Below, piece by piece: positions 43,757 to 51,913 of a DNA stretch of 64,000 nucleotides. Position 1 is the first letter of the stretch, and each line of letters starts with the position of its first letter. The notes under the pieces are model-generated. The model was given only the letters and a program-made list of their open reading frames with translations, was not told the origin of the DNA and ran no database searches. A program made the position numbers and the translations under genes. The stretch is from assembly GCA_019057475.1 (NCBI GenBank), contig DXJO01000028.1, forward strand, positions 34,271-98,270. The letters are read 5' to 3'. This DNA comes from Candidatus Thorarchaeota archaeon. Its GTDB lineage: Archaea; Asgardarchaeota; Thorarchaeia; Thorarchaeales; Thorarchaeaceae.

Positions 43757-46600
43757 CTACGATAAACCCGCTTGCTGCAGGATGCACATCTTGATCTCTC
43801 GAGGGCTGAATCTTAGCGTGACCTTGCTCTCATGAACAGAATGTTCCTTGAGTGTCGCTCCATCGATTCTCACTTCCGTGACCTTCGTAACTTGCCTAAT
43901 CACCTTCATCTCAGTAGCTTCGTCATTGTTCTTCAAGTTGAACATCGTAACCATTACAGAGCCATTGCGAACTCGTAGCGAGGAGATTCTCACATTCGGA
44001 TTGCTCAGCTCGATAATTGGTTCAAGCAAGCTGACGTTTGGCTCTGCTTGGTCTAAGGCGATTGCTATCACATCCTGCGAGCCTGCTTCTGCGTGTTCCG
44101 CACTCATGTACAACGGATCGCCAGCCGAATGCAATAGAAATCCATACGGAAATTCATAGTCTGCGCCCATCTCTTGAGCCCCTTGGGTTTCCTCAGGCGG
44201 TCCTGCATGAATGGGTCTTTCAGGGTAGTCGGAACGCGAGAGCCAGCCTACGGAACGGACAAGTGTGATTGCGATCCTTTTCCTATCTACTAACTCAACC
44301 TCTGGCATTCCTTTGTTGAAGACTGTGATAGCATCACCGCTTTCCTCATTTTCGACTCTGATGAATCGCTTCTGAGGTTGGATGCCAGAAGGCATCTCAG
44401 GATACGTGGATTTGGTCCTCTCAAGCTCCGAGGCATCCGGGATTCTCTCCGCATCTGCCTTTCGTGTCACGCATCCTAGATGGGTTGCGGTCCGTGTTAG
44501 CTCCGAACTGAATGGGAGGTCAAAGCAGATTCTGAGCCTATGGTCCTTGGCAGTGTTTGTCAGTTTAGTTGTGACTTCGATTCGAGGCGTATCACGATAG
44601 AATCTGAAAGTTGACTCGATTGGTATCTCTACCTTGCCAACGCGCTTCTCTCTGGAGTCATCTAGGGTTTCAAACAGTTCAAGGGCCATTGTCTGGCGAA
44701 TCTCGGCCATGACTGGCCCATTGCTCATAATGAATCGTTTGACATTCTTTACCTTGACCTTCTCCGGTTCCACTCTGCCAAAGGTGTACACATCACCTCG
44801 ATCACCAAAGTCCTCGAAGGCATGAAGTCTTTCGTATCTCTGGCCAGTCATTGCGTTAACAGCATTGAATGTTCCATCCTTGTTGAAAGTGATTGAATAG
44901 AATCTGTTGCTTACATGGTTCTTGCTTGCATCAAAGGTATCACTGGATACGGATTTGGGGGTTTCATCAACTGGGTTTAGCTGTGTGAATGCCCATGGTT
45001 GGAGAGGAATGACGGCCGCATAGACACTTTGACTTGGACGCACTGCGACGAGGTGTATCCTTTTGTACCGCTTGCTCTTTATCAGCTCGTGAGCTTGCTT
45101 CTTGAAATCCTCCATGTCAAAGTCGCCCACAGGCTGTCTGTCTGCGATAAGCCTTAGCTCAAGGAGACCTGGCTCGTCGCCATCATAGTGCTCGAAGTCA
45201 TTGATGTAGAAGTTGATGAGTTTCCTGCCGGGTAGCATTGCAATCCCCATCTTTGCAGTAGTCATACCCACTGTTGTTTCCAGAAAGACATCCTCCTGAA
45301 CCCTGACTGGTTGGACGCTGTAGATTGTCCCATCGGGCGCTTGCAGCCCCTTGACACTCCTCTCTCTGGGTTGAGAAAACTCAATACGAACTGGGGTTTC
45401 CAAGCTGGTTCCAGAAGTGAAAGCAAGGATGCATGATTTGTCAGATGGGTTTGATGTTTCCTCAATGGTCTTGACTGCTCCAATGACAATGCTTTCTGCA
45501 ATCGACTCGGACCATGAGAAACGCACCTTCATCTCAGCATGGGTCTGGTCAGCTGAGCAACCGCAGATGGAGTCGTGGGGGTGATTCCGGAGTAGCCATT
45601 TCCACGCGGTTTCGAGAAAGCTGGTTGGATACGAGTGTCCTAGGTAATGCCAGAGATACGCACTGACGGGCTCCGCTTTCAGTAAGAGTATATCCTCAAC
45701 CTTTTGATTCCAGAGCTTAATCCACATGCGGGTTGAGTAGGTGTCCTGTAGTAGAGGAGCTCTGGCAGGAGACCGAAACTCACCTGCATACACTGGGGGA
45801 TTGTAATTCGATTCAGTTACTGCCTTCTCCAGCGCCTCGACATAGTGGTTAAGAAAACCAAGAGTGACGTCTTGCCCTTCTTGTTTCATTTTCTCTGCGT
45901 GCTCCTGGATGAACGGCTGGGGGTGGAGATGGTCAGACCCATTCATCATCAGGTACAGTGGGAGGGGCGAGAATGGCTCCAACTCAGTAACGCTCTCGTT
46001 GATCTTGTCAACAAATCCGTCATAGCTCCCTGGGAATCTAGCGACATTACCATAGCCGCCGGGCAAATAGACACCGAGTATCGATGCTGAGGAAGTTGGA
46101 TGTGATTTCCAGGTGAATGGCACTGTCATGATGTCTGGCGGCACTCCTCTCCAGATAACGGCTGCCTTCAAGTTGGTGAGGTCACCTATTAGCTGGGGAA
46201 TAACGCTCGAATGCCCGAATTGGTCTGGCAAATATGCAACCTGCATCATGGGGATGTCGAGCTTCGTTCCTAGGCCATAGCTGTACTCTAGGTTGCGAAT
46301 CAGGCTCTCACCGCCAACTAACCACTCATCAGGCAGAATGTACCACGGTCCCACGGCAATCTTCCCTTGCCGGATCCATTGCAGTAGCTCCTCCTTTCGC
46401 TCAGGGCGGATCTCGAAGTAGTCCTCTAAGACAACCGTCTGGCCATCTAACATGAACATGAAATCCTGTTGTTTCAGCGTGTCAAGGAGCTCGTCGATTA
46501 GCTCGACCAGCATGTATCTGAATCTCTGAAATGGCAGATACCATTCTCGGTCCCAGTGCGTATGCGGGACAATGATGATCTTCTTGGCGTCCATGTCCAT
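43757..46600 (-). CDS. Glycoside hydrolase family 38 alpha-mannosidase
   Basis: 947 residues; no signal peptide. The zinc- and substrate-binding PHTHWDREW is at residues 12-20, the nucleophile Asp is in YLPDQFGHS near 126, GSDHLHPQP carries another active-site Asp/His group, and the all-beta C-terminal domains complete the length. Bacterial and archaeal members of this size cleave alpha-mannosyl or glyceryl-linked glycans. ATG at 46600 or 46594 (MDAKK). A nearly identical stub of its first 30 codons lies at 47.3 kb, indicating a partial duplication. Confidence 0.93.
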   Translation of the reverse strand: MDMDAKKIIIVPHTHWDREWYLPFQRFRYMLVELIDELLDTLKQQDFMFMLDGQTVVLEDYFEIRPERKEELLQWIRQGKIAVGPWYILPDEWLVGGESLIRNLEYSYGLGTKLDIPMMQVAYLPDQFGHSSVIPQLIGDLTNLKAAVIWRGVPPDIMTVPFTWKSHPTSSASILGVYLPGGYGNVARFPGSYDGFVDKINESVTELEPFSPLPLYLMMNGSDHLHPQPFIQEHAEKMKQEGQDVTLGFLNHYVEALEKAVTESNYNPPVYAGEFRSPARAPLLQDTYSTRMWIKLWNQKVEDILLLKAEPVSAYLWHYLGHSYPTSFLETAWKWLLRNHPHDSICGCSADQTHAEMKVRFSWSESIAESIVIGAVKTIEETSNPSDKSCILAFTSGTSLETPVRIEFSQPRERSVKGLQAPDGTIYSVQPVRVQEDVFLETTVGMTTAKMGIAMLPGRKLINFYINDFEHYDGDEPGLLELRLIADRQPVGDFDMEDFKKQAHELIKSKRYKRIHLVAVRPSQSVYAAVIPLQPWAFTQLNPVDETPKSVSSDTFDASKNHVSNRFYSITFNKDGTFNAVNAMTGQRYERLHAFEDFGDRGDVYTFGRVEPEKVKVKNVKRFIMSNGPVMAEIRQTMALELFETLDDSREKRVGKVEIPIESTFRFYRDTPRIEVTTKLTNTAKDHRLRICFDLPFSSELTRTATHLGCVTRKADAERIPDASELERTKSTYPEMPSGIQPQKRFIRVENEESGDAITVFNKGMPEVELVDRKRIAITLVRSVGWLSRSDYPERPIHAGPPEETQGAQEMGADYEFPYGFLLHSAGDPLYMSAEHAEAGSQDVIAIALDQAEPNVSLLEPIIELSNPNVRISSLRVRNGSVMVTMFNLKNNDEATEMKVIRQVTKVTEVRIDGATLKEHSVHESKVTLRFSPREIKMCILQQAGLS

Positions 46601-46742
46601 TCACTCCGCTGAGCTGGATTCCCCCTCAATAAGCTTCTCTCTGTCATTTTGCAAACCTTGACGTCATAGTTGCAACTCGTCGTTGCGTGAAGATCAGGAA
46701 TATCGTGGAGATAGATAGGAACTAGCTGTGCAAAATTGTTTG

Positions 46743-47267
46743 CTACAGTGGCAGCCACTTTCGGGTCCTCTTCTTATACTCCAGGAACGCTTCTCCGAAT
46801 CTCTCTTCGAGTAATTTCTCCTCATAGTTTGCTATTACATCGTAGACACCGAAGGCGACTAACCAGACGATGAGTGAGGCAAGCGACAGCGTTGCTATGG
46901 CCAGTGCAAGATAGAACAGGAATGTTCCAAGGTACATCGGATGACGAACTCGTGCGTATATTCCTGATGTGGCCAGACCAGCTTCCTGAGTGTCGAAAAG
47001 GTCTTTGTGAGATGCAACCATGAAGTAGACGGCTGCAGAAAAGATGAGAATGGCAAAGGTGACATGCACCCAGATGGGGACCACTGCCTGTAGGAAGGTT
47101 GTAAGACCCAGGACAAATGAGTCCAGAATCCAGACTATGAGAAACAAGGCGAGCAAGATCATCTGATAGGTATGATTTCCCGGCATTTCCCCAGTGAGAT
47201 GCTCATGACTATGATCGGGCATTTCTGCACCATTTCTGTGTAGGTCATTCCGCCTTTTATGATTCAT
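46743..47267 (-). CDS. Isoprenylcysteine methyltransferase-like membrane enzyme
   Basis: About 159-174 residues. Four hydrophobic helices and the ICMT/PEMT C-terminal signature: YARVRHPMYLG, then EEKLLEERFGEAFLEYKKR and KWLP. Family members methylate isoprenylcysteine carboxylates, phospholipids or other small molecules with SAM. ATG at 47267 adds 15 hydrophilic residues ahead of MPDHSHEH at 47222; the shorter start is plausible. The 47267 start lies four bases from the GH38 stub, so the duplication may have supplied the upstream region. Confidence 0.82.
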   Translation of the reverse strand: MNHKRRNDLHRNGAEMPDHSHEHLTGEMPGNHTYQMILLALFLIVWILDSFVLGLTTFLQAVVPIWVHVTFAILIFSAAVYFMVASHKDLFDTQEAGLATSGIYARVRHPMYLGTFLFYLALAIATLSLASLIVWLVAFGVYDVIANYEEKLLEERFGEAFLEYKKRTRKWLPL

Positions 47268-47270
47268 GAT

Positions 47271-47363
47271 TCAGACCAACATGTGCCTGAATCTCTGAAA
47301 TGGCAGATACCATTCTCGGTCCCAATGGGTGTGTGGAACAATGATGACCTTTTTGGCGTCCAT
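47271..47363 (-). pseudogene. Duplicated 5' stub of GH38 gene
   Basis: 30 codons plus TGA. The translation MDAKKVIIVPHTHWDRE then WYLPFQRFRHMLV follows the start of the intact GH38 (46510-46594) almost residue for residue, with only conservative changes, and stops where the GH38 continues ELIDELL. The DNA identity is high, with mainly third-position differences. The rest of the gene is absent. Confidence 0.85.
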
Positions 47364-47515
47364 CTACGGCATCTCTCTAGAGTGCAGATTACATCTCCTC
47401 GTTACGTTTCTATTCGGTTCGCATGGCTTGCTCATTCGCAATAACAAGTCCCAAAGCTGGGATAATGGAGCCAAAGAAGAAAGGTCATTAGTTTTGATTT
47501 GGATATCTTTCCAAT

Positions 47516-48913
47516 CTATTCCCACTCGAGAAGCCGGTGTTCGCCTTCAAGGCTTCGGATTTCGGTCACATCTTGTGACACTTCCAAAGTTCCGACAAAT
47601 TCTCCATTAGCCTCTCTTACTGCGAAATAGCTTATGAGTAGAAAACGGTCATTCATCTGAATCCAAAACACTGCCTTGTCTTTCTTGCCTTCCTTAAAGG
47701 CAGTCATGATTCTCTGTACCTTGTCAAAGCTCTTCTGAGGATGACAGTTGATTACACTTCTTCCAATGACTCCTGGACTCCTCGGGAAAATCCGGTGGTC
47801 TGTTGCGGAATAGTATTTCACCTTTTCATCAACACTAACAAATGAAATATCAGCTGGAAGATGCCGAAGAAGCAGGTCTATCTCTCTTGATGTCAGGCTT
47901 CCTCTGTTCAATTCAATCTCAGGCAATTCCGACTCTTGGTCAGCTTGATGAATCGCAGCTGGGGTAACTGGCTTCCATTCTTTCTCGGGTGTTATCCAAG
48001 CGTACCCAATTTCTTCTTCTCCAGCTCGGACTCTTGCCCAATCATGTTCTGATAGGTTTTCAAGAGACATTGGGTAGAGAATGTTCGCCTCTTTGTAGAT
48101 CATGTCTTCAATGGCAGCAAGCAACTCGTTGAGGTTCGATTCATTTAGCTCACCAATCATTTTGCGAATATCATCTTGCTTTGCCCACATCACAGTAGAT
48201 GGACCCGTTATGCCTGCTTTCTCAAGCATTGGAAAGAGTTGATTCTGCATTCTTGTATAATGCACAATTATTTTCTTCAGCTTCTCGATAGTATCTCCAT
48301 CTTCAGGACTCTTCCTTAGGTGATCAACTAACCTCTGTGCTTCTTCATTCTCTTTCGTGTAGGTGTGAATGGGATGCCCTGGTGTAGTTTCAGGTGTTTG
48401 CTGAACGTCCAGTGATTCCTTGAAGACTTCTACGTGCAAATCACACAGAGCTGTTACTTGTTGTGCTGTGAGTTCACCCGAAGTGATGAGCGCCTGTTCC
48501 ATATCGGCAATCTCGGTTGCACTGACGTCTACAAGAATCTCCTTGAACTGTGACCGCAAATCTTCCATTTCTTTGCCGCCATGCAGTCCCAGAACGATGT
48601 CTTTCAAACTGCTTTGTCTTCTTTCAAGTTCTTCTTGCCATTCGCCCTTTCCCTCGTCTTCTTTGTCAATAGCAACGGTTTCATCGGTGTTTTTTGAAAT
48701 TGATTCGGACAGCAGTACGAATAATCGGTTCAAAGGGACTTTGGAGATCTTTGAAACATCAGTTAGAGTTGCGCGTTTTCCAATGGTCCTTTTCAGAATG
48801 GGGTTTTGCAGCATCTTGAGCTTCGGCGAAATTTGAATCAGAGTATCATATAGGAATGGAAACTCCTTTGCCAAATCCAGTACTCTTGTTGTTGCCTTGA
48901 GTGTAGTTACCAT
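47516..48913 (-). CDS. DUF1858/DUF438/PAS sensor protein
   Basis: 465 residues. The N-terminus (LAKEFPFLYDTLIQISP) looks like DUF1858, the middle is DUF438 with a hemerythrin-like helical region (HPIHTYTKENEEAQ, IIVHYTRMQNQLFPMLE carrying His/Glu positions), and residues 350-455 are a PAS domain (SFVSVDEKVKYYS, VIGRSVINCHPQ). This architecture is found in anaerobes and is thought to sense gas or redox ligands. No output domain, so it probably acts through a partner. ATG at 48913. Confidence 0.85.
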   Translation of the reverse strand: MVTTLKATTRVLDLAKEFPFLYDTLIQISPKLKMLQNPILKRTIGKRATLTDVSKISKVPLNRLFVLLSESISKNTDETVAIDKEDEGKGEWQEELERRQSSLKDIVLGLHGGKEMEDLRSQFKEILVDVSATEIADMEQALITSGELTAQQVTALCDLHVEVFKESLDVQQTPETTPGHPIHTYTKENEEAQRLVDHLRKSPEDGDTIEKLKKIIVHYTRMQNQLFPMLEKAGITGPSTVMWAKQDDIRKMIGELNESNLNELLAAIEDMIYKEANILYPMSLENLSEHDWARVRAGEEEIGYAWITPEKEWKPVTPAAIHQADQESELPEIELNRGSLTSREIDLLLRHLPADISFVSVDEKVKYYSATDHRIFPRSPGVIGRSVINCHPQKSFDKVQRIMTAFKEGKKDKAVFWIQMNDRFLLISYFAVREANGEFVGTLEVSQDVTEIRSLEGEHRLLEWE

Positions 48914-49214
48914 AGGGAATCCTCACAAGCAGCTACAATAAACAATAGTTAATAAAGCCTGCGCTTTGATTAAGTTGTGGGATGCGCATCTAGATGATGC
49001 GAGGAGCTCAGAACCGGTACAAGTATTGCACTGCTTGCAGATCTCTTTAGTACTATCTGCGGCCACGGTAAGATGCGCTGTTGGTGCAATCTCGGCGAAA
49101 CATCCTTTGACTCCTCAAATCTAAGGAATCACTTTGCTCAACGATAACGTTTCTTAAGAAGTTGTTATATCTTGATTGAGCTATAACACACCTACTAGTT
49201 GAGAGTGGATTGTT
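48914..49214. other. Divergent promoter region of sensor and radical-SAM genes
   Basis: 301 bases. It contains GTTATA...TATAAC (49164-49187), whose left part is a TATA candidate 45 bases before the TTG at 49215, and the tRNA-promoter-like element at 49035-49060. I looked for an RNA after that element and saw no tRNA fold. Confidence 0.4.
49035..49060 (+). promoter_or_regulatory. Stable-RNA-type promoter-like element
   Basis: TTGCAGATCTCTTTAGTACT begins a 26-base element that matches the one at 62135-62160 in 23 of 26 positions. Both resemble the pair upstream of the tRNA-Cys and its remnant. No recognisable RNA gene follows here. Confidence 0.35.
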
Positions 49215-50639
49215 TTGAGAATCATGTTTGTGGAGCCACCAAAGAAATTCTGGTTTGTCATGGGAGAATACCTTCCTCCTCCACTTGGCATACTCAATCT
49301 GGCTGCTTATCTGAAAACACACAACCAAGACGTAGAAATTGAGGTTGTTGATTGTCAAGCAGAAAGAATCGGGTGGCGGGGTTTGGAGAAGCGTATTGAG
49401 TCTTTCAAGCCTGATGTTGTTGCTCCAAGTGCTCTTGCCACATGCAACTTCTACGCAGGATTGAGGACTGTTGAATTGGCAAAGAAGATGAATCCTGACA
49501 CAACGACAATCATGGGAGGGCAACATTGCACAGCATTGCCTAGGGAATCACTTGGAGCGTATCCTGAAATCGACATTATAGTCATGGGTGAGGGGGAACA
49601 AACCCTCGCTGACGTTATTGATGCACTTCAAGGGAAGAAACGACTTCCTGATGTCAAGGGAATAAGCTTCAGGAGTGGAGATGAAATTAATACGACACCT
49701 GAACGTCCCTTGTTTTCGAACCTTGATGATCTCCCATTTCCTGGGTATGATTTTGTCAAGAAACACATGAAAGGTTATCATTTTGCTATGATGGCTGGTT
49801 CAGATACGCCCTTTGCACTTATCGAGGCATCAAGAGGTTGTCCGCACGATTGCAGTTTTTGCTCCCAATGTAGCTTCTGGAGAAGAAAGTGGAGATCCAA
49901 GTCGCCGAGTCGAATTGCTGAAGAGTTTGCCTATTGCTATGAGCGATATGGCACGAGATTCTTCTGGCTCACTGATGATAACTTTGGCTTGGGTCCTCAA
50001 ACAAGAGAGTTGTGTGATGAAATCGCAAGTAGAGGTTTTGCAGATGATATAATGTGGTTCATGCAAGCAAGGTGCGACGACATAGTAAAGCACCAGGACC
50101 TTTTGCCAATATTACGCAAAGCAGGCATGATGTGGATTCTAGCAGGAGTAGAGAGTCATTCGCCTGAAGTCCTAAAGTCTTTCAACAAGAGGATTGATCC
50201 CTCGTCATCGAAGGAGGCGATTCGCCTTCTCAAACAGAATGACATATTCGCTCAAGCTACTTTGATCATCGGTGAGCGCAGCGATTCACATGAAACCCTT
50301 CAGGGACTCAGAGCTTTTGTTAATGACATTAATCCTGACATCGTGATATACATGACTTTAACACCCTTTCCAGGGACCAAGCTTTACGATGAGGCCCAGC
50401 AAAACGGATGGATTGAAGATACAAATTGGGCTCACTATGACATGGCACATGCAATTATGCCTACAGAGCATTTGACACGTCATGAAGTACAAGAGGAGCT
50501 CTATCGCTGCTATCGAGGGTTCTACGGATCCATGAAGCGACGAATGACAGGAGTCTTCTCAAGCAATGTTATCAAAAGGCGAACATACAGGTATATGGCT
50601 CGTCAAGGAGTCCTTCAGGCTTTAAGGGGAATGTTCTAG
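49215..50639 (+). CDS. B12-binding-domain radical SAM protein
   Basis: 474 residues. A cobalamin-binding-like Rossmann domain at the N-terminus (to about 140; GGQHCTALP) followed by a radical SAM barrel with the cluster motif GCPHDCSFCSQC (CxxxCxxC) near 205. The HdrE-like C-terminal region ends FYGSMKRRM. Such enzymes do methylations or ring rearrangements in lipids, cofactors and natural products. Start TTG at 49215 or ATG at 49224. The next gene starts two bases after the stop, so the two form an operon. Confidence 0.9.
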   Translation: MRIMFVEPPKKFWFVMGEYLPPPLGILNLAAYLKTHNQDVEIEVVDCQAERIGWRGLEKRIESFKPDVVAPSALATCNFYAGLRTVELAKKMNPDTTTIMGGQHCTALPRESLGAYPEIDIIVMGEGEQTLADVIDALQGKKRLPDVKGISFRSGDEINTTPERPLFSNLDDLPFPGYDFVKKHMKGYHFAMMAGSDTPFALIEASRGCPHDCSFCSQCSFWRRKWRSKSPSRIAEEFAYCYERYGTRFFWLTDDNFGLGPQTRELCDEIASRGFADDIMWFMQARCDDIVKHQDLLPILRKAGMMWILAGVESHSPEVLKSFNKRIDPSSSKEAIRLLKQNDIFAQATLIIGERSDSHETLQGLRAFVNDINPDIVIYMTLTPFPGTKLYDEAQQNGWIEDTNWAHYDMAHAIMPTEHLTRHEVQEELYRCYRGFYGSMKRRMTGVFSSNVIKRRTYRYMARQGVLQALRGMF

Positions 50640-50641
50640 TA

Positions 50642-51394
50642 GTGTCAAGAATCGTGTCTTCGAGAACGCTCTCAGCTTGGTTTCTTTCTGTTTCTCTTCT
50701 AGCATTAGGCATGATGGCATTGATTGTCCTTAATCCTGCGAGCAGTTCTCCTTTTCCGACACGTCAATCAGAGTTGTTGGGTAGCATGTTCATCTCGATT
50801 TGCGTTCTTGGTGCAATCGCAGGAGTACGACCTTCGAGTTATTCCACCCGATCCATCTGGGGGCCAGGATTGAAGAAAACAACTGAATTACCAATGAATG
50901 GAATCCCACAGAAAGGGCCGAAATTGGAGGGGCATCACCGCTCGTGTGACCCATTCGCAGCGCATGTCATTCACCTGCAAGGAAAAACACTATGTGCTGG
51001 GTGCACCGGATTGACTGCTGGCGCAGGGATAGCAATCGCAGGCAGCATCTTGTACTTCTACATCAAGATTCCCTTGGCCAATGCAACCGCAGTGTTCTGG
51101 CTTGGCTTCATTGGCGTGGCAATTGGCCTAGTCCAACATCTTCTCTATAGAGCTCTGCGTGTGAAGATAGGACTTGTAAGATTCGCCATGAACGTTATTT
51201 TCGTTGTCGCATCTTTCCTTCTCTTTATTGCAGTTGATCAACTCACTGGCAATGCTGCTTTGGGAATCTATCTTCTCGTTATCATTATCTTCTGGATACT
51301 GACTAGGATTTCGATGTCTAAGAGCGAACACGAGCGAATTTGCAGGACCTGTGAAGAGATGTGCGATGCTTTACAATCTAAACAATGGACATAG
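50642..51394 (+). CDS. Membrane protein with CAGCTG motif
   Basis: 250 residues. Two N-terminal helices, a cytoplasmic or external loop with GHHRSCDPFAAHV and GKTLCAGCTGL, three or four more helices, and a C-terminal tail with CRTCEEMC. The Cys/His arrangement (SCD...H...H...CAGC) suggests a metal or cluster site next to the membrane. No family recognised. GTG start at 50642, two bases after the radical SAM gene, so it is the natural partner of that enzyme. Confidence 0.7.
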   Translation: MSRIVSSRTLSAWFLSVSLLALGMMALIVLNPASSSPFPTRQSELLGSMFISICVLGAIAGVRPSSYSTRSIWGPGLKKTTELPMNGIPQKGPKLEGHHRSCDPFAAHVIHLQGKTLCAGCTGLTAGAGIAIAGSILYFYIKIPLANATAVFWLGFIGVAIGLVQHLLYRALRVKIGLVRFAMNVIFVVASFLLFIAVDQLTGNAALGIYLLVIIIFWILTRISMSKSEHERICRTCEEMCDALQSKQWT

Positions 51395-51437
51395 CACTAA
51401 GTTCGAATACTCCGTCTGGACATTCATTCTTAATTGC

Positions 51438-51758
51438 TCAGCGACCTTGCTTAATACTATAAAGCGCACCTAGTATTATCAAGATTCCAATGAAAATCAC
51501 GACGAACGGACCAATCGCTGTTTCCCAAATCGTTGATAGATCCCAGCCTAGATACCAACTTAATCCGGATATTACTATAAGCGTGCCAATGAAAAGACCC
51601 CCGATTGCTCCGCCATGCGGAAGACCAAAACACTCATCCTTTTCTTCTGACATTCCTCTTGTCTCTCCTTTTAATACATCAGGGTAAAGGGTAGCTCCGC
51701 ATTCTGCACAGAACTCGGCGTTGTCCTCGTTTGTTGCCCCGCACTTGTTGCAGTACAC
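51438..51758 (-). CDS. Zinc-ribbon protein with two membrane helices
   Basis: About 106 residues. Zinc ribbon at the very start (YCNKCGATN, FCAECGATL), a charged linker, then two membrane helices (GGLFIGTLIVISGLSWYLG; FVVIFIGILIILGALY). I choose GTG at 51758, or the TTG one codon before, since the longer frame adds unrelated residues; a TATA-like TTTAATAC lies about 40 bases upstream. Common archaeal design, role unknown. Confidence 0.7.
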   Translation of the reverse strand: MYCNKCGATNEDNAEFCAECGATLYPDVLKGETRGMSEEKDECFGLPHGGAIGGLFIGTLIVISGLSWYLGWDLSTIWETAIGPFVVIFIGILIILGALYSIKQGR

Positions 51759-51913
51759 CAAAACAAATACCCGGAAATCAAAGGTGTGAGCTTGTATTAA
51801 AGGATGACGCATTAGCAGACTGATACTTAGTAAGCCTGCTTTGCCAACCTGCGCCACCCATCTAACATTCCTAGTAAAAAACTGCGGATATCCTCCGCGT
51901 ATAGATTTCTATG

